Shown here in pieces: positions 12,458 to 24,800 of a DNA stretch of 64,000 nucleotides. Source of the stretch: Citrobacter youngae (lineage in GTDB: Bacteria; Pseudomonadota; Gammaproteobacteria; Enterobacterales; Enterobacteriaceae). The first letter of the stretch is position 1, and every line of letters begins with the position of its first letter. Location: assembly GCF_003818115.1 (NCBI RefSeq), contig NZ_RPOI01000005.1, positions 186,001 through 250,000 on the forward strand, in the 5' to 3' direction. Made by a program: the position numbers and the translations under genes. The notes under the pieces are model-generated. The model did no database searches, was not told where the DNA came from, and was given only the letters and a program-made list of their open reading frames with translations.

Positions 12458-13601
12458 CAGTATTCTTCTCGTTCATAAAATCCAGTGCTTCAGGCACCGG
12501 AAGGTTTCCAGGTTGTGGTGGCGGTGTGCCGCCAGCCAGACGCCAGCGTTTTAGCTGCCATACCCATGCCAACACTTCGGCAACGGCGGCATACAATTGG
12601 CTAGGTATTTGCTGACCGATCTCAGCATGGCGATATAACGCACGCGCCAGCGGCGGAGCTTCTAACGTTGGGACACGGTGCTCCGCGCCAATCTCTCGAA
12701 TACGCAATGCCACCAGCCCGGCCCCTTTAGCCACAACTTTTGGCGCGCTCATTTTGTTTTCGTCGTACTGCAAGGCAACCGAATAGTGCGTAGGGTTGGT
12801 CACAATAACATCCGCCTTCGGCACATCCGCCATCATGCGGCGCTGTGCGGCCGCACGCTGCATCTGGCGAATTTTGCCCTTAACGTGCGGGTCACCTTCG
12901 CTTTCTTTAAATTCGTCACGGATATCCTGACGCGACATCCGCAGTTTTTTCACGTGGCTATAAATCTGGAAAAAGACGTCAAACCCCACCATCGGGATGA
13001 CGCCAAGCACCACCAGTAATGCGCACATACCGACTAAATCCAGCGCATTACCCATCGCCGTAATTGGGGATTCGGCCATCAGGCGCATCATCTCCGGCCA
13101 GTTGTGCCAGAGATAGAAGCCCGCTACGCTACCCACCAACGTGGATTTTAATATGGCTTTGAGCAGCTCCGCCCCGGTTTGCGCCGAGAACATACGCTTA
13201 ATACCTGGTAACGGATTCAGCTTTGAGAATTTGGGTTGCAGCGATTTACCACTGAAGATCAAGCCGCCAAGCATCACCGGGGAGATCAATGCCACCAGCA
13301 CTACCCCGGTAATCAGCGGCAACAACGCAATCATGGCGTCTTTAATCAACAAAATGATTTGACTCAGGATCAGGTTTGGGTCGTTGACCATACTGTGGTC
13401 AAAACGTAATCCGGCCGACAGCATACCGGCCAGTCTGCGGGCGAGCGACTCCCCGCCAATCCAGATAATGCACACGCCCACCAGCAAAATAAGCAGTGAG
13501 GTTAGCTCCTTGGATCGGGGTATCTGCCCTTCTTCCCGTGCTTTTTCAAGTCGGTGGGGTGTGGGGGCTTCTGTTTTGTCGTCGTCGCTTTCTTCTGCCA
13601 C
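12450..13601 (-). CDS. flhB: FlhB, flagellar export switch protein
   Basis: 383 residues. FlhB is an inner-membrane component of the flagellar type III export apparatus that switches specificity from rod/hook to filament substrates after autocleavage. The cleavage motif N-P-T-H is present (VTNPTHYSVAL), four transmembrane segments precede it, and the N-terminus EKTEAPTPHRLEKAREEG-like block is typical. First gene of flhBAE, separated from cheZ by a REP-like palindrome. Confidence 0.98.
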   Translation of the reverse strand: MAEESDDDKTEAPTPHRLEKAREEGQIPRSKELTSLLILLVGVCIIWIGGESLARRLAGMLSAGLRFDHSMVNDPNLILSQIILLIKDAMIALLPLITGVVLVALISPVMLGGLIFSGKSLQPKFSKLNPLPGIKRMFSAQTGAELLKAILKSTLVGSVAGFYLWHNWPEMMRLMAESPITAMGNALDLVGMCALLVVLGVIPMVGFDVFFQIYSHVKKLRMSRQDIRDEFKESEGDPHVKGKIRQMQRAAAQRRMMADVPKADVIVTNPTHYSVALQYDENKMSAPKVVAKGAGLVALRIREIGAEHRVPTLEAPPLARALYRHAEIGQQIPSQLYAAVAEVLAWVWQLKRWRLAGGTPPPQPGNLPVPEALDFMNEKNTDG

Positions 13602-13729
13602 GCATCAGACCCTGGATAGAGATATAGGCGTGAATGATGCCAGAACAGCCATGCAACAATGGGAAGAGTAAGCGGTAAAAAAGACGGGATTTATGGCTTT
13701 AACGCCAATTGCCGATGAATAACATGTAA

Positions 13730-13760
13730 GCCGGATGAGAAGTTTCCTTCCGCATCCGGC
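13730..13760. repeat. REP-like palindrome between cheZ and flhB
   Basis: GCCGGATG and CATCCGGC form a perfect eight-base inverted repeat around a 15-base loop, resembling a single REP unit. It may protect the 3' end of the che message. Confidence 0.7.
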
Positions 13761-13769
13761 AAATACACA

Positions 13770-14414
13770 TCAGAAACCGAGGCTATCCAGCAGGTCGTCG
13801 ACCTGATCCTGGCTTGCCACTACGCCGGCTTTAGAAGTGTCAACCTGCGGACCGTTCAGCAAGCTTTCGTTCTCGCGTTTTGGACGAGCGCCCTGTTCCG
13901 GAATGTTTTCCAGCAGCACCATCAGCAGTTGACGCTCAATCTCCTGGATAACATCCATCATGCGTTTGATAACCTGACCGGTGAGATCCTGGAAATCCTG
14001 CGCCATCATGATGTCCAGCAATTGGGCATTGGTAAAGCTGGTATGACCGGGGACATCACCAAGGAACTGGCGGGTATCAGTGACCAGTTCACGGGCATCG
14101 GACAGTTCAATCGGATTTTCGAACCATTCATCCCAGCGTTTGGTCAGGTCTTTTGCCCCTTTTTCCATGGCATCCTGATGCGGCTGTGAAGCTTCTACGC
14201 TGTTCAGCGCACGCTCTGCCGCCTGTGCAGTCATTTGTACAACGTAGTCCAGGCGATCGCGCGCGTCAGGAATGGCTTCCGCCGCTTCGGCAATGGCCTG
14301 ATCCAGCCCCAGTTCACGCAGGCTGTCGCGCAGCATTCGGGTCAAACTACCGATGCGCGCAATGATGTCCCCTGCCGAGTGCTCGTCAACAGGTTTAATT
14401 TGTGGTTGCATCAT
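13770..14414 (-). CDS. cheZ: CheZ, CheY-P phosphatase
   Basis: 214 residues when started at MMQPQIKP, the E. coli start; in-frame upstream codons would add ten residues and are not needed. CheZ dephosphorylates CheY-P and is mainly a long helical hairpin with a C-terminal CheY-binding helix ([12 protein letters not shown], conserved). The catalytic Gln lies in [18 protein letters not shown]. Ten bases separate it from cheY. Last gene of the tar operon. Confidence 0.98.
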   Translation of the reverse strand: MMQPQIKPVDEHSAGDIIARIGSLTRMLRDSLRELGLDQAIAEAAEAIPDARDRLDYVVQMTAQAAERALNSVEASQPHQDAMEKGAKDLTKRWDEWFENPIELSDARELVTDTRQFLGDVPGHTSFTNAQLLDIMMAQDFQDLTGQVIKRMMDVIQEIERQLLMVLLENIPEQGARPKRENESLLNGPQVDTSKAGVVASQDQVDDLLDSLGF

Positions 14415-14424
14415 CATCACATCC

Positions 14425-15877
<1,453 letters not shown>

Positions 15878-15881
<4 letters not shown>

Positions 15882-16744
15882 GCTTTATCCTTACCTAGCG
15901 CATACACCGTCTGCCCGCGCAGGCTAAACTCGCGCACGAGGTTGCTAAAGTTTTCTGAATGACCTGCAAACAGCAGTCCGTCAGGTTTAAGGAGTGGAAC
16001 AAAACGGTGCAAAATGTCCTGCTGAGTCGTTTTGTCAAAATAGATCATGACGTTACGACAGAATATGGCGTCGAACGGGCCTGGCACGTTGTATTTTTTG
16101 TCCAGTAAATTCACGCTGGAAAACTCAACATGGCTTGCCAGTTCCTGCCGTACGCGCACCAGCCCTTCATGAGGCCCGGTACCGCGCATGAAATAACGCT
16201 GCAACTGCTGTGGCGACAACGTCTTTAGCTCGTCAAGACGGTAAATACCGCTTCTTGCCTTTTCCAACACCTCAGTATCAATGTCGCTCGCAAAAACACG
16301 CCAGCGACCCGGCGCCATACCCAGGGTATCGGCCAGCGTAATCGCAATACTGTAAGGTTCTTCTCCGGTAGACGCTGCCGCGCTCCAGACGCGATATTCA
16401 CCGCTGTGTCGACGGGCGTGGTCAGACAGCACAGGAAAGTGATGCCCTTCGCGAAAAAAAGCGGTCAGATTGGTGGTCAGGGAGTTAATAAAAGCCTGCC
16501 ACTCAGCACTGTTCTGGTTGGCTTCCAGCATACTGAGATAGCGACCAAAATCATCCAGTCCCAGGGTACGCAACCGGCGAACCAGGCGGTTATAAACCAT
16601 GTCCCGCTTATGGTCGGCCAGTACGATCCCCGCACGCTGGTAGATTAATTGACATATCCGACGAAAATGCGCGTCAGACAGCGCGAGGCGCTGTGTCATC
16701 TGTAACAATAATGACGTTTGCCCGGTGGGCAGAGATGATGTCAT
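15878..16744 (-). CDS. cheR: CheR, chemoreceptor methyltransferase
   Basis: 288 residues, two longer than E. coli. It uses SAM to methylate receptor glutamates. An N-terminal helical domain precedes the SAM fold, visible as [16 protein letters not shown] and [14 protein letters not shown]. It probably docks on the HWETF tail that Tar still carries. Nineteen bases separate it from tap. Confidence 0.98.
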
Positions 16745-16763
16745 AGCGCCTTCTCAATCACAT

Positions 16764-18365
16764 TCAGGATACAACGGGCGCAACCTGCGGCTGCGCCAAC
16801 TCTTGTTTTGCTACGGTTTGCTCTTCAAGCTTGAAAAATGCGACACAGGCGGAAAGATTATCGGCCTGCGTGGCGAGTTGTCCGGTGGCGGATGCGGCTT
16901 CTTCCACCAGCCCGGCGTTTTGCTGCGTCACTGAGTCCATCTGGCTGACGGCCTGCGCCACCTGCTCAATGCCTCTGCGCTGTTCATCGGATGCCGAGGC
17001 AATCTCGCCCATGATGTCGTTAACCCGGGTCACCGAACTGACAATTTCCGTCATCGTGCGCGACGCCATATCCACCAGTTGCGAGCCCTGATGTACCCGG
17101 GTGACTGACTCCTCAATGAGCCCCTTAATTTCTTTCGCCGCCTGCGCGCTACGGCTTGCCAGATTACGCACTTCACCAGCGACGACGGCAAAACCACGCC
17201 CTTGCTCCCCCGCACGAGCGGCCTCGACCGCGGCATTCAACGCCAGGATATTGGTCTGGAAGGCAATGCTGTCAATCACACCGATGATGTCGCCGATTTT
17301 CTGCGAGCTGGCAGAAATCTCATGCATGGTGCTGGCAACCCGGGACGTCTGCTCGCCACCTTTATGCGCTGTGTCTGCCGCACTTTTGGCAATGCCTGAG
17401 GCTTGTCGCGCGTTATCCGCATTTTGCCCCACGGTAGCGGTAAGCTGTTCCATACTGGCTGCCGTTTGCGCCAGCGATGCCGCCTGCTGTTCAGTTCGCG
17501 AGGACAGGTCGTTATTACCCATCGCGATTTCCGAGATCCCGGTATGCATTGCCGAGCTCCCCTGGCGTACCTCACTGACCGTCTCACGCAGTGCCTGTTG
17601 CATCGCTTTCAGGCTGGCAAAAATGGCTGAAATCTCATTACGCCCATAAACCGCTATCGGTCGCGCCAGATTACCCGCCGCAATACTGTCGAAATGGCTA
17701 CCGATGATAGCCAGCGGCTGTACAATCATTTTGCGCGACCAGTACAGCGCTGCAGTCGTTAATAGCGCCGCCAGTACCAGCATGGTGGCGAAAATCACCC
17801 CGGACATATGGTAACTACGCTGGCTGTGATCCTCTGCTTTTTGCAATACCTGGTTGATGTTGTTTTGCCACGCCGTAAAGTTTGCATCAAAGGCATCCTG
17901 TGAAGCCTGCACCGGGGCGGTCAAAAAATCTGACAGCTGATTATTTTCCAGCCAGGTTGCCTGGTGAACCAGATCGCTATGCCATTGACTGAAACTTTTC
18001 TCGGTTGCGCTTTGCAGCGCCTTCCCCTCTTCTGCCGTCTCTGTCGTCGCCATAAAGCGTTTAAATATCGATTCGGACTGGGCCAGGCTGTCCTGTGCAA
18101 TCGTCATCAGCGCTTTGATATCCTCTGGCGGATAGCTCAGAGCCGTCAACGTGCCTGCTTTATTAAGCGCAGTACTGGCCTGTAATAACACAGCGCGGGT
18201 TTGCGCCAGCGCAGCGCGTTGCTGATTACTCTGTTCGACCTGGTTCAGGTTCTGAAAACCATCCCGAAATGCCCAGAAGGACAAGCCATTACTGCCAATC
18301 TGCAAAACACCGCAGAGGATTAAAATCAAAAACAGCGTGGTCGAAATTCGAATACGATTAAACAT
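16764..18365 (-). CDS. tap: Tap, methyl-accepting chemotaxis protein (dipeptide/pyrimidine type)
   Basis: 533 residues from MFNRIRIS, the same length as E. coli Tap. Two transmembrane segments (about 7-30 and 190-212) flank a four-helix periplasmic ligand domain; HAMP and the signalling hairpin follow, with the tip block [18 protein letters not shown]. coli Tap senses dipeptides through DppA and also pyrimidines. Like E. coli Tap it lacks the CheR-docking pentapeptide, ending QVAPVVS. The periplasmic domain aligns to E. coli Tap throughout, so the ligand class is probably kept. Confidence 0.95.
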   Translation of the reverse strand: MFNRIRISTTLFLILILCGVLQIGSNGLSFWAFRDGFQNLNQVEQSNQQRAALAQTRAVLLQASTALNKAGTLTALSYPPEDIKALMTIAQDSLAQSESIFKRFMATTETAEEGKALQSATEKSFSQWHSDLVHQATWLENNQLSDFLTAPVQASQDAFDANFTAWQNNINQVLQKAEDHSQRSYHMSGVIFATMLVLAALLTTAALYWSRKMIVQPLAIIGSHFDSIAAGNLARPIAVYGRNEISAIFASLKAMQQALRETVSEVRQGSSAMHTGISEIAMGNNDLSSRTEQQAASLAQTAASMEQLTATVGQNADNARQASGIAKSAADTAHKGGEQTSRVASTMHEISASSQKIGDIIGVIDSIAFQTNILALNAAVEAARAGEQGRGFAVVAGEVRNLASRSAQAAKEIKGLIEESVTRVHQGSQLVDMASRTMTEIVSSVTRVNDIMGEIASASDEQRRGIEQVAQAVSQMDSVTQQNAGLVEEAASATGQLATQADNLSACVAFFKLEEQTVAKQELAQPQVAPVVS

Positions 18366-18408
18366 CAACGCTCCCATCAGGCGGCGCAGGCCGCGGTTTA
18401 GCTGTCAG

Positions 18409-20070
18409 TCAAAATGTTTCCCAATGCGCATCTTGTTCGGTGGCTAGCTGGCGCGGTTGTGACGCCGGAGTCGCTGTCGCAGGTAGTCGTGTATCTCGTG
18501 TCTTTGATGATGAAGGACGTGACGCGAGGCGGAATGTCGACACCGACTGGGTCAGGCGACTGGCCTGCTCCTCAAGTGCGGCAGCGGCAGCGGCCGACTC
18601 CTGCACCAGCGAGGCGTTCTGTTGCGTAACCCGGTCCATTTCAGACACGGCGAGCGCAACCTGATCTATCCCTCGACTTTGTTCATCGGATGCCGAGGCG
18701 ATTTCCCCCATGATGTCAGTCACACGCGTGACCGCATTAACGATGTCATGCATGGTTTCCCCGGCGCTTTCTACCAATACAGAACCGGTATCAACCCGCG
18801 ATACAGAATCCTCAATTAGCGCTTTAATCTCTTTTGCTGCCTGCGCACTGCGGCTCGCCAGGTTACGCACTTCACCGGCAACGACGGCAAAACCACGGCC
18901 TTGTTCACCGGCACGCGCAGCTTCTACCGCCGCATTCAGCGCAAGAATGTTTGTCTGGAATGCAATGCCATCAATAACGCTAATAATGTCGGCAATTTTC
19001 TTCGAACTATCGGCGATTTCGTGCATGGTATTCACCACGCTATCAACCACTTTGCCGCCATGTTGCGCGGTATCGGAGGCGCTTTTCGCCAGTTGCGAGG
19101 CCTGACGCGCATTGTCCGCATTTTGCTTCACGGTAGCCGTCAACTGTTCCATGCTGGCTGCTGTTTCTTCCAGCGCGGAAGCCTGTTGTTCAGTACGGGA
19201 TGAAAGATCGGTGTTACCGCTGGCAATTTCACTGGTACCGGAATAAATCGCATCCGAACCTTCGCGCACCAGGGTTACCGTTTCGGTTAGCGAACGCTGC
19301 ATATGATCGACCGTGCTGGCCAGCTCGCCAATTTCATTACGACCGCTGACAGCCAGAGTTGCGGTTAAGTTACCGCTGGCAATTTCACGGATATGCGCAA
19401 TGACACGAGACAAAGGGTTTAGCAAGGCATGACGAATGCCATACCACACCACCACCAGAATCAGTACCAGCACTACAGCCAGAATGCCGAGTTGCCATTG
19501 GGCAAAATGGTAATCGCTTGCACTTTGATCAAAGGCCTGGCGGTAGAGTTTCTCGCTAACATCTGCATATTTACCTAACGCTGCGCCGAGGGCATTTTGC
19601 ATGCCCTGAGTTGGCTGTGCGAAATAGGCATCCATGTTGCCGTTTTCAAGGAACTGGATGAGCTCCACCAGGGCCGCATGGTACTGCTGATATTTTTCAT
19701 CGACGTTACCACTGGCATCCGTCATATCAGGCAACGGCGTGATTTTTTTGAAATTAGCGTAATGCGCTTCGGCTTGCGCCAATGACGCTTTCGCATTCTT
19801 CAGCAGATCGTTTTTCGCGCTGCTTTGCTGGTTGGACGCATCCATCATCATGCGCGCAGAGGAACGACTCAAATTGATGCGTGTTTGCAGCATCAGATCC
19901 CATGTTGAGGTGAGTTCGCTTTGCTGCTGTCGAAGATCGTTAGAAATAACAAAACTTTGCTGATTCTGCTGCAATGAAGAAAACAACAGACCACCGGAAA
20001 CAAGCTGTAGCAGTGCGAAAACCCCCAGCACCATCATCAGCATTGTGACAACGCGGATACGGTTAAACAT
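18409..20070 (-). CDS. tar: Tar, aspartate chemoreceptor
   Basis: 553 residues from [11 protein letters not shown], equal to E. coli Tar. The frame is open 55 codons further upstream, but that part covers the promoter and is not Tar-like. Two membrane segments enclose the ligand domain, which keeps the arginines of the aspartate pocket ([14 protein letters not shown]). The C-terminus HWETF is the CheR/CheB tether. First gene of tar-tap-cheRBYZ, preceded by a sigma-28 promoter. Confidence 0.96.
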   Translation of the reverse strand: MFNRIRVVTMLMMVLGVFALLQLVSGGLLFSSLQQNQQSFVISNDLRQQQSELTSTWDLMLQTRINLSRSSARMMMDASNQQSSAKNDLLKNAKASLAQAEAHYANFKKITPLPDMTDASGNVDEKYQQYHAALVELIQFLENGNMDAYFAQPTQGMQNALGAALGKYADVSEKLYRQAFDQSASDYHFAQWQLGILAVVLVLILVVVWYGIRHALLNPLSRVIAHIREIASGNLTATLAVSGRNEIGELASTVDHMQRSLTETVTLVREGSDAIYSGTSEIASGNTDLSSRTEQQASALEETAASMEQLTATVKQNADNARQASQLAKSASDTAQHGGKVVDSVVNTMHEIADSSKKIADIISVIDGIAFQTNILALNAAVEAARAGEQGRGFAVVAGEVRNLASRSAQAAKEIKALIEDSVSRVDTGSVLVESAGETMHDIVNAVTRVTDIMGEIASASDEQSRGIDQVALAVSEMDRVTQQNASLVQESAAAAAALEEQASRLTQSVSTFRLASRPSSSKTRDTRLPATATPASQPRQLATEQDAHWETF

Positions 20071-20101
20071 AAGGCACCTTCCTGAAAACGAGTTATCAAC
20101 A

Positions 20102-20128
20102 TTATCGGCATTCACTGAGATAACTTTA
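20102..20128 (-). promoter_or_regulatory. Sigma-28 (FliA) promoter of tar
   Basis: On the minus strand TAAA, exactly 15 bases, then GCCGATAA: a full match to the FliA consensus. It lies about 30 bases before the tar start. Confidence 0.93.
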
Positions 20129-20296
20129 CGTTTGCAAAAAGGAAATCCATCAGGAAAGCAAGGCCCGGTGGGCGGAGGGAAAGCCGGAGGCACAGAAACC
20201 ACAACCCATTTACATAAAAACATCATAATTATCATGCAAATAACATTTTCAACTCGCCTGATTTTGCCGCTATTTGTATTCTCCGCCCCTTTTTCG

Positions 20297-20312
20297 TGTG
20301 ACTCCGATCACA
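20297..20312 (+). promoter_or_regulatory. Perfect CRP-cAMP site before the symporter gene
   Basis: TGTGA, six bases, TCACA: a perfect match to the CRP core. It lies 165 bases before the symporter start and about 170 bases upstream of the tar promoter, so control of the symporter is more likely. The rest of 20129-20477 is AT-rich and shows no gene. Confidence 0.75.
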
Positions 20313-20477
20313 TAATCACTCGCCAAATACCACAACAAAATGGATAAAAAATTAAAAAAAGTTGTATCTGCTTACGCTTTAATCCAATTTATATGATGAA
20401 TATTTCGTTACCACTTAATAAGTATAAAAAATGAGTAACAGAACAATAAATGTTAAATCCTTACTGAGGGCTTTTTA

Positions 20478-21749
20478 GTGGCAAATGCAAACAAACTCAC
20501 GTTGTTTATTGTGATCTTCATGCTGGCGGGGATCCTGTCGGGTGCGGTGATCCACTCTTATGCCTCCCCCGGCGTCGTTACCGCCTGGGCCGATAATATT
20601 ACGCTGCTCACCGACATCTTTTTGCGCCTGATTAAGATGGTAATTGCACCTTTAGTATTCAGTACCCTGACCGTGGGTATTATGCGCCTGGGCGAAACCT
20701 CAACCATCGGGCGCGTGGGCGGCAAAGCGATGATCTGGTTTATCAGCTCTTCTATTCTGTCTATTCTGGTCGGCCTGTTTGTGGTCTCCCTCGAACAACC
20801 CGGCAGCGGTCTGAACCTGGCGATCCCGCTGGAAGCCACTGATACCGGCCTGGCCGTTGGTGGTATGAGCCTGAAAGGTTTTCTGACGCATACCATTCCC
20901 ACCAGCATCGCCGAAGCGATGGCGAATAATGAGATCCTGCAAATCGTCGTATTCTCGATGTTCTTCGGAATCGGTGGTGCTTCGCTCGGCGAAAAATTTA
21001 ACGCACCGCTGGTTGCTGCGCTGGATGTGGTCTCCCACATTATGCTGAAGGTGACCGGCTACGTGATGTATGTTGCGCCGCTGGCTATTTTTGCCGCTAT
21101 CTCTTCCGTTATCTCCACCCAGGGCCTGGGGATCCTGCTCAACTACGCATCGTTCATTGGTGGTTATTATGTGGCGATTTTACTGACCTGTCTGTTCCTG
21201 CTGGCCGTGGGTTATATGATGCTGAAAAAAGAGGTATTCCGCCTGGTCAGTATGCTCAAAGACCCGGTTCTGGTTGCCTTCACCACCAGCAGCTCCGAAG
21301 CCGCTTATCCGAAAACGCTGGAGCAATTAACCAAATTTGGTTGCTCGCCCAATATCGTGTCATTTGTACTGCCTATCGGTTATTCGTTTAACCTGGTGGG
21401 TTCCATGGTCTACTGCTCGTTCGCCTCCATGTTTATCGCACAGGCTTATAACATCCACCTTTCCTTCGCGGAAATTACCGTGCTGATGCTGACATTGATG
21501 CTGGCGTCAAAAGGGATAGCCGGTGTGCCGCGTTCAGCGCTGGTGGTGCTGGCGGCAACCATCCCAAGCTTTAATATTCCGGTTGCCGGAATTCTGCTAC
21601 TGATGGGTATTGACCACTTCCTGGATATGGGACGTTCAGCAATCAACGTATTAGGTAACGGGATTGCAACGGCGATGCTGGCACAGGATGAAGGTTTACT
21701 GGAAGAAAGCGAGTCTTCAGAAAACATCACAGAAGAGATTAAGGCTTAA
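20478..21749 (+). CDS. DAACS-family dicarboxylate/amino acid:cation symporter
   Basis: 423 residues from a GTG with GAGGG seven bases upstream. It belongs to the glutamate/C4-dicarboxylate:cation symporters (GltP/DctA superfamily): about eight membrane helices, the serine-rich re-entrant loop AFTTSSSEAAYPKTLEQL, a second hairpin near SKGIAGVPRSAL and the substrate helix with GIDHFLDMGRSAINVLGN. It is neither gltP nor dctA by length or locus. It lies between tar and cheW, where E. coli and Salmonella have no gene. Substrate cannot be read from sequence; a dicarboxylate or acidic amino acid is likely. A perfect CRP site upstream suggests catabolite control. Confidence 0.88.
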   Translation: MANANKLTLFIVIFMLAGILSGAVIHSYASPGVVTAWADNITLLTDIFLRLIKMVIAPLVFSTLTVGIMRLGETSTIGRVGGKAMIWFISSSILSILVGLFVVSLEQPGSGLNLAIPLEATDTGLAVGGMSLKGFLTHTIPTSIAEAMANNEILQIVVFSMFFGIGGASLGEKFNAPLVAALDVVSHIMLKVTGYVMYVAPLAIFAAISSVISTQGLGILLNYASFIGGYYVAILLTCLFLLAVGYMMLKKEVFRLVSMLKDPVLVAFTTSSSEAAYPKTLEQLTKFGCSPNIVSFVLPIGYSFNLVGSMVYCSFASMFIAQAYNIHLSFAEITVLMLTLMLASKGIAGVPRSALVVLAATIPSFNIPVAGILLLMGIDHFLDMGRSAINVLGNGIATAMLAQDEGLLEESESSENITEEIKA

Positions 21750-21803
21750 CTTTTTTAAGACAAGAGCGAGCTAAGTAAACAAGAGCAGCAAATCAACAAA
21801 GAT

Positions 21804-21830
21804 TACCCCAGCCACAGGCTGGGGTATTTC
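21804..21830. terminator. Bidirectional terminator between symporter and autotransporter
   Basis: TACCCCAGCC and GGCTGGGGTA form a ten-base-pair stem with a three-base loop, followed by TTTC on the plus strand. It lies between the two convergent stop codons. Confidence 0.8.
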
Positions 21831-21859
21831 AACAACACCTGGATGATAATTTACATCAA

Positions 21860-24800
21860 TTACCAGCTGTAACGTACGAGCAAACTACCGCTGAGATCGC
21901 CATAGTCATTACGTCCTTTTTGACCCGCCACTTGTCCAGTGATACTCCACTGGCTATTCAGATTCGCCTGGATACCCACTTTCACCTCGGCGCGATCTGC
22001 CGGAAGATCCTGCTTCACCTGCACGCCATCAAACGAAACGGCAACATCATCGCTGGTGTGTAACCAGTTCACCTCCGCAAACGGCTGGATAACCGACGTG
22101 GTATTCTTGTGCAGCTTGCCATCTACCCGCAGTCCGAGGCGCGTGGTCCAGCTGTCACCGTTTTGTCCGTCAATACGCGTTCCATTCTGCACAACCGCGT
22201 CCGCTTTATATTGCTGCCATGTCACCTGAGCCTGTGGCGTCAGGCTGACAGTATTCAGGTTTTCAAGTCCGATGTCGTACCGATAGCCCGTTTCCAAGGA
22301 GACCGCGCTGGCCGCCGAATCATAATCTGTTGACCCGACATCGCCGTTATCGACGCTGTTATTGTAGAGGCCGTACTGGTACCAGCTATCCACATACAGC
22401 CCGCTGTGATTCTTCGCATCCGCAAACCAGGTGGCATAAGCGCCGAGATTATAACCGGCTACGTTACCACTGGCAGAGAACCGGCTCCCATCAGCACCAC
22501 GGTTGCCTGTACTGTCCGTGTCGGCGTTAATGTAACTCACCATCAGTCCCGCCTTCAGGCTCTGCTCGCCATTATCCCAGCTAAGCACATCACCACCGAT
22601 TTGCAGTTGCGAGTAAGTGTTGTCAATATCCACATGACCGTCTGCCGCTGTTGACGACGCATCACCTGCTTTAAAGCGCATCCACATACTGCCATCATCG
22701 GTACGTAATTGACTCCCTTCGCGGTCATAAAGGGTCTGCATTTGCAGATTACGCGCCATCCACTGGTTGCCCAGATAAGCGCCAATATCAGCCCGATATT
22801 GCGGATCTACCGGTTTACTATCACCACCATCGTCCGGGTATACCGGCGTAACATCACCGCCATCGTCCGGGTATACCGGCGTAACATCGTCGCCATCATC
22901 CGGGTCTACCGGTGTAACATCGTCGCCATCATCCGGATCTACCGGCGGGACAGCCTGCGAACGCAAATACCAGTCACCGCCGTCTTCATACAATCGGTAT
23001 TCATACAAACCTGTCTGCACCTGATTACCCTGAGTAAAAACGCCATCAGACTGACCGCCGACATCAATCACTTCAATACCTTTTGTTGTTAACGCCCCTT
23101 CCCCCCCGATGTTATTGACATAGAGCGTCGTGCTACCGGATGTATCACCAGTGATAATCACTTTATCCGTCGGTGAATTGTCATCCCCTAACTGCGTGTT
23201 CAGATAAAGATGACTGTTATCGCCATGATAATTCCCATTAATCGTCAGCGTTTTAAATTGTCCGTTCTGTGAAGGAGTATCAAATACAATATCTCCGGCA
23301 TTATTTAATTGAGTTAAAGAAGAATCACCGGTAATTGTCCATTGCGTCTGTTCAGCCAGTGAGAGATTCAGCGAGGAGTCTACCGTCGGCTCGGTGTTAA
23401 CAAACGTCGCCCCCACCAACCGCGAACCAGACGCCATATCCAGTGAAATACTGCCTTCACCCGCGCTAATGATATCGCCCGTAATATCCATTACACCTGA
23501 ACCGGTCACCGTCCCGCCGGGTAAGAGATTTCCCGCACTGTCGGTAACAACAGGAACAAGAATAGCGACACCATCCTGGGTTTTAATGGTAGTGTCACCG
23601 GTCAGCGATATTGCCCCGCCCTGCTGAACCACCGCGCCATAACCATTTGCCCCACTCGCTGTCACATCAATGGTCAGGTTTTCACCATTAATTATTCCCG
23701 GACGGTTTAAATTATTACTTCCTATCGCCCAAAGCCCGTAAGGGTTATTTTGCCCACTCATGAGAATATCGGTATTCGCGATATTAACCGTTGCGCCGTA
23801 GAACTGGGATGACACGCCATAACCATCGATCGCGTAAATAACATTTCGATTGTCGGCATCCCCTTTAAAATCAAGAGTACTCCCGGAGGTCGCAGCGATA
23901 CCGCTGGTCGCAGAGCCCAACATGGCAGAACTTCTGCCGTCAACAACGCTGCCTGCGCCAATCATCACATCGCCCCCCTGCGCAATGATGCCCACAGACT
24001 GAGCGGTATTGACGGTAAGCGCATCCGCGTGGAATTCGCCCCCCGTCACCCAGAGGGTCGTCGCCCCTCCGGCTGCGCTTATGATGCTGTTTTGGCCTAA
24101 ATCCATAAAACCTGTGCTCATTGATATTGCACTTACCTGCGTCCCAGTCACATCAATCGTCAGATTATCAGCAATAAATTCAGAACCTTTTGCCGCGGGG
24201 TTTATCGTTACTCCAGCCCCATCATAGAACCCGGTGATTGAGATGGTCGATCCGCTGCCCAAATCAATGCGTGATCCGGCCCCATTAATAGCGATGCCAC
24301 GCGTGGTACACCCCCCTGTACGGCAATCCAGAGTCGTACTGATATTAATATCCATATTATTGGCGATTAACGTAGCATCGGGACCCATAACGTAGATGCC
24401 TTCAGCAAGATCGGAGGCACCATTGATGGTTACTCTGCTGTTATCTCCCAAATCAACATGATTATTTTTACCCAGCTTTAAACCTGTCACAGAACCATAA
24501 TCTGTTGCCAGTCCTGTTGCAGTGACAGTGAGTTGATCGGCATCTAATACGCCATCAGTACCTATCTCAATACCGGTTGCAATATTATTGCCCTCTACAA
24601 CCACCTGGCTATTTTTACCTAAATCAATTTTAGCATTACCCGTACTTTGAATCCCCCACGCAGTGTTATCTATACTTGTAGCATGGATAAAACCATTATC
24701 CATGGTGAAAGTACCACTACCGCCTAATAAATAGACACCGCGGGCATCACCTATCCCACCAATACTATAATCAGTTTCAGTTATGGCTGTAATAGAACTT

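Noticed and set aside
20071-20235. N-terminal extension of Tar
   Set aside because: The 55 extra codons run through the sigma-28 promoter and are unlike any receptor; the conserved start is at 20070.
22811-22942. Regularly spaced repeats that could suggest a CRISPR array
   Set aside because: The 33-base units are directly tandem, lack unique spacers and are in frame within the autotransporter.
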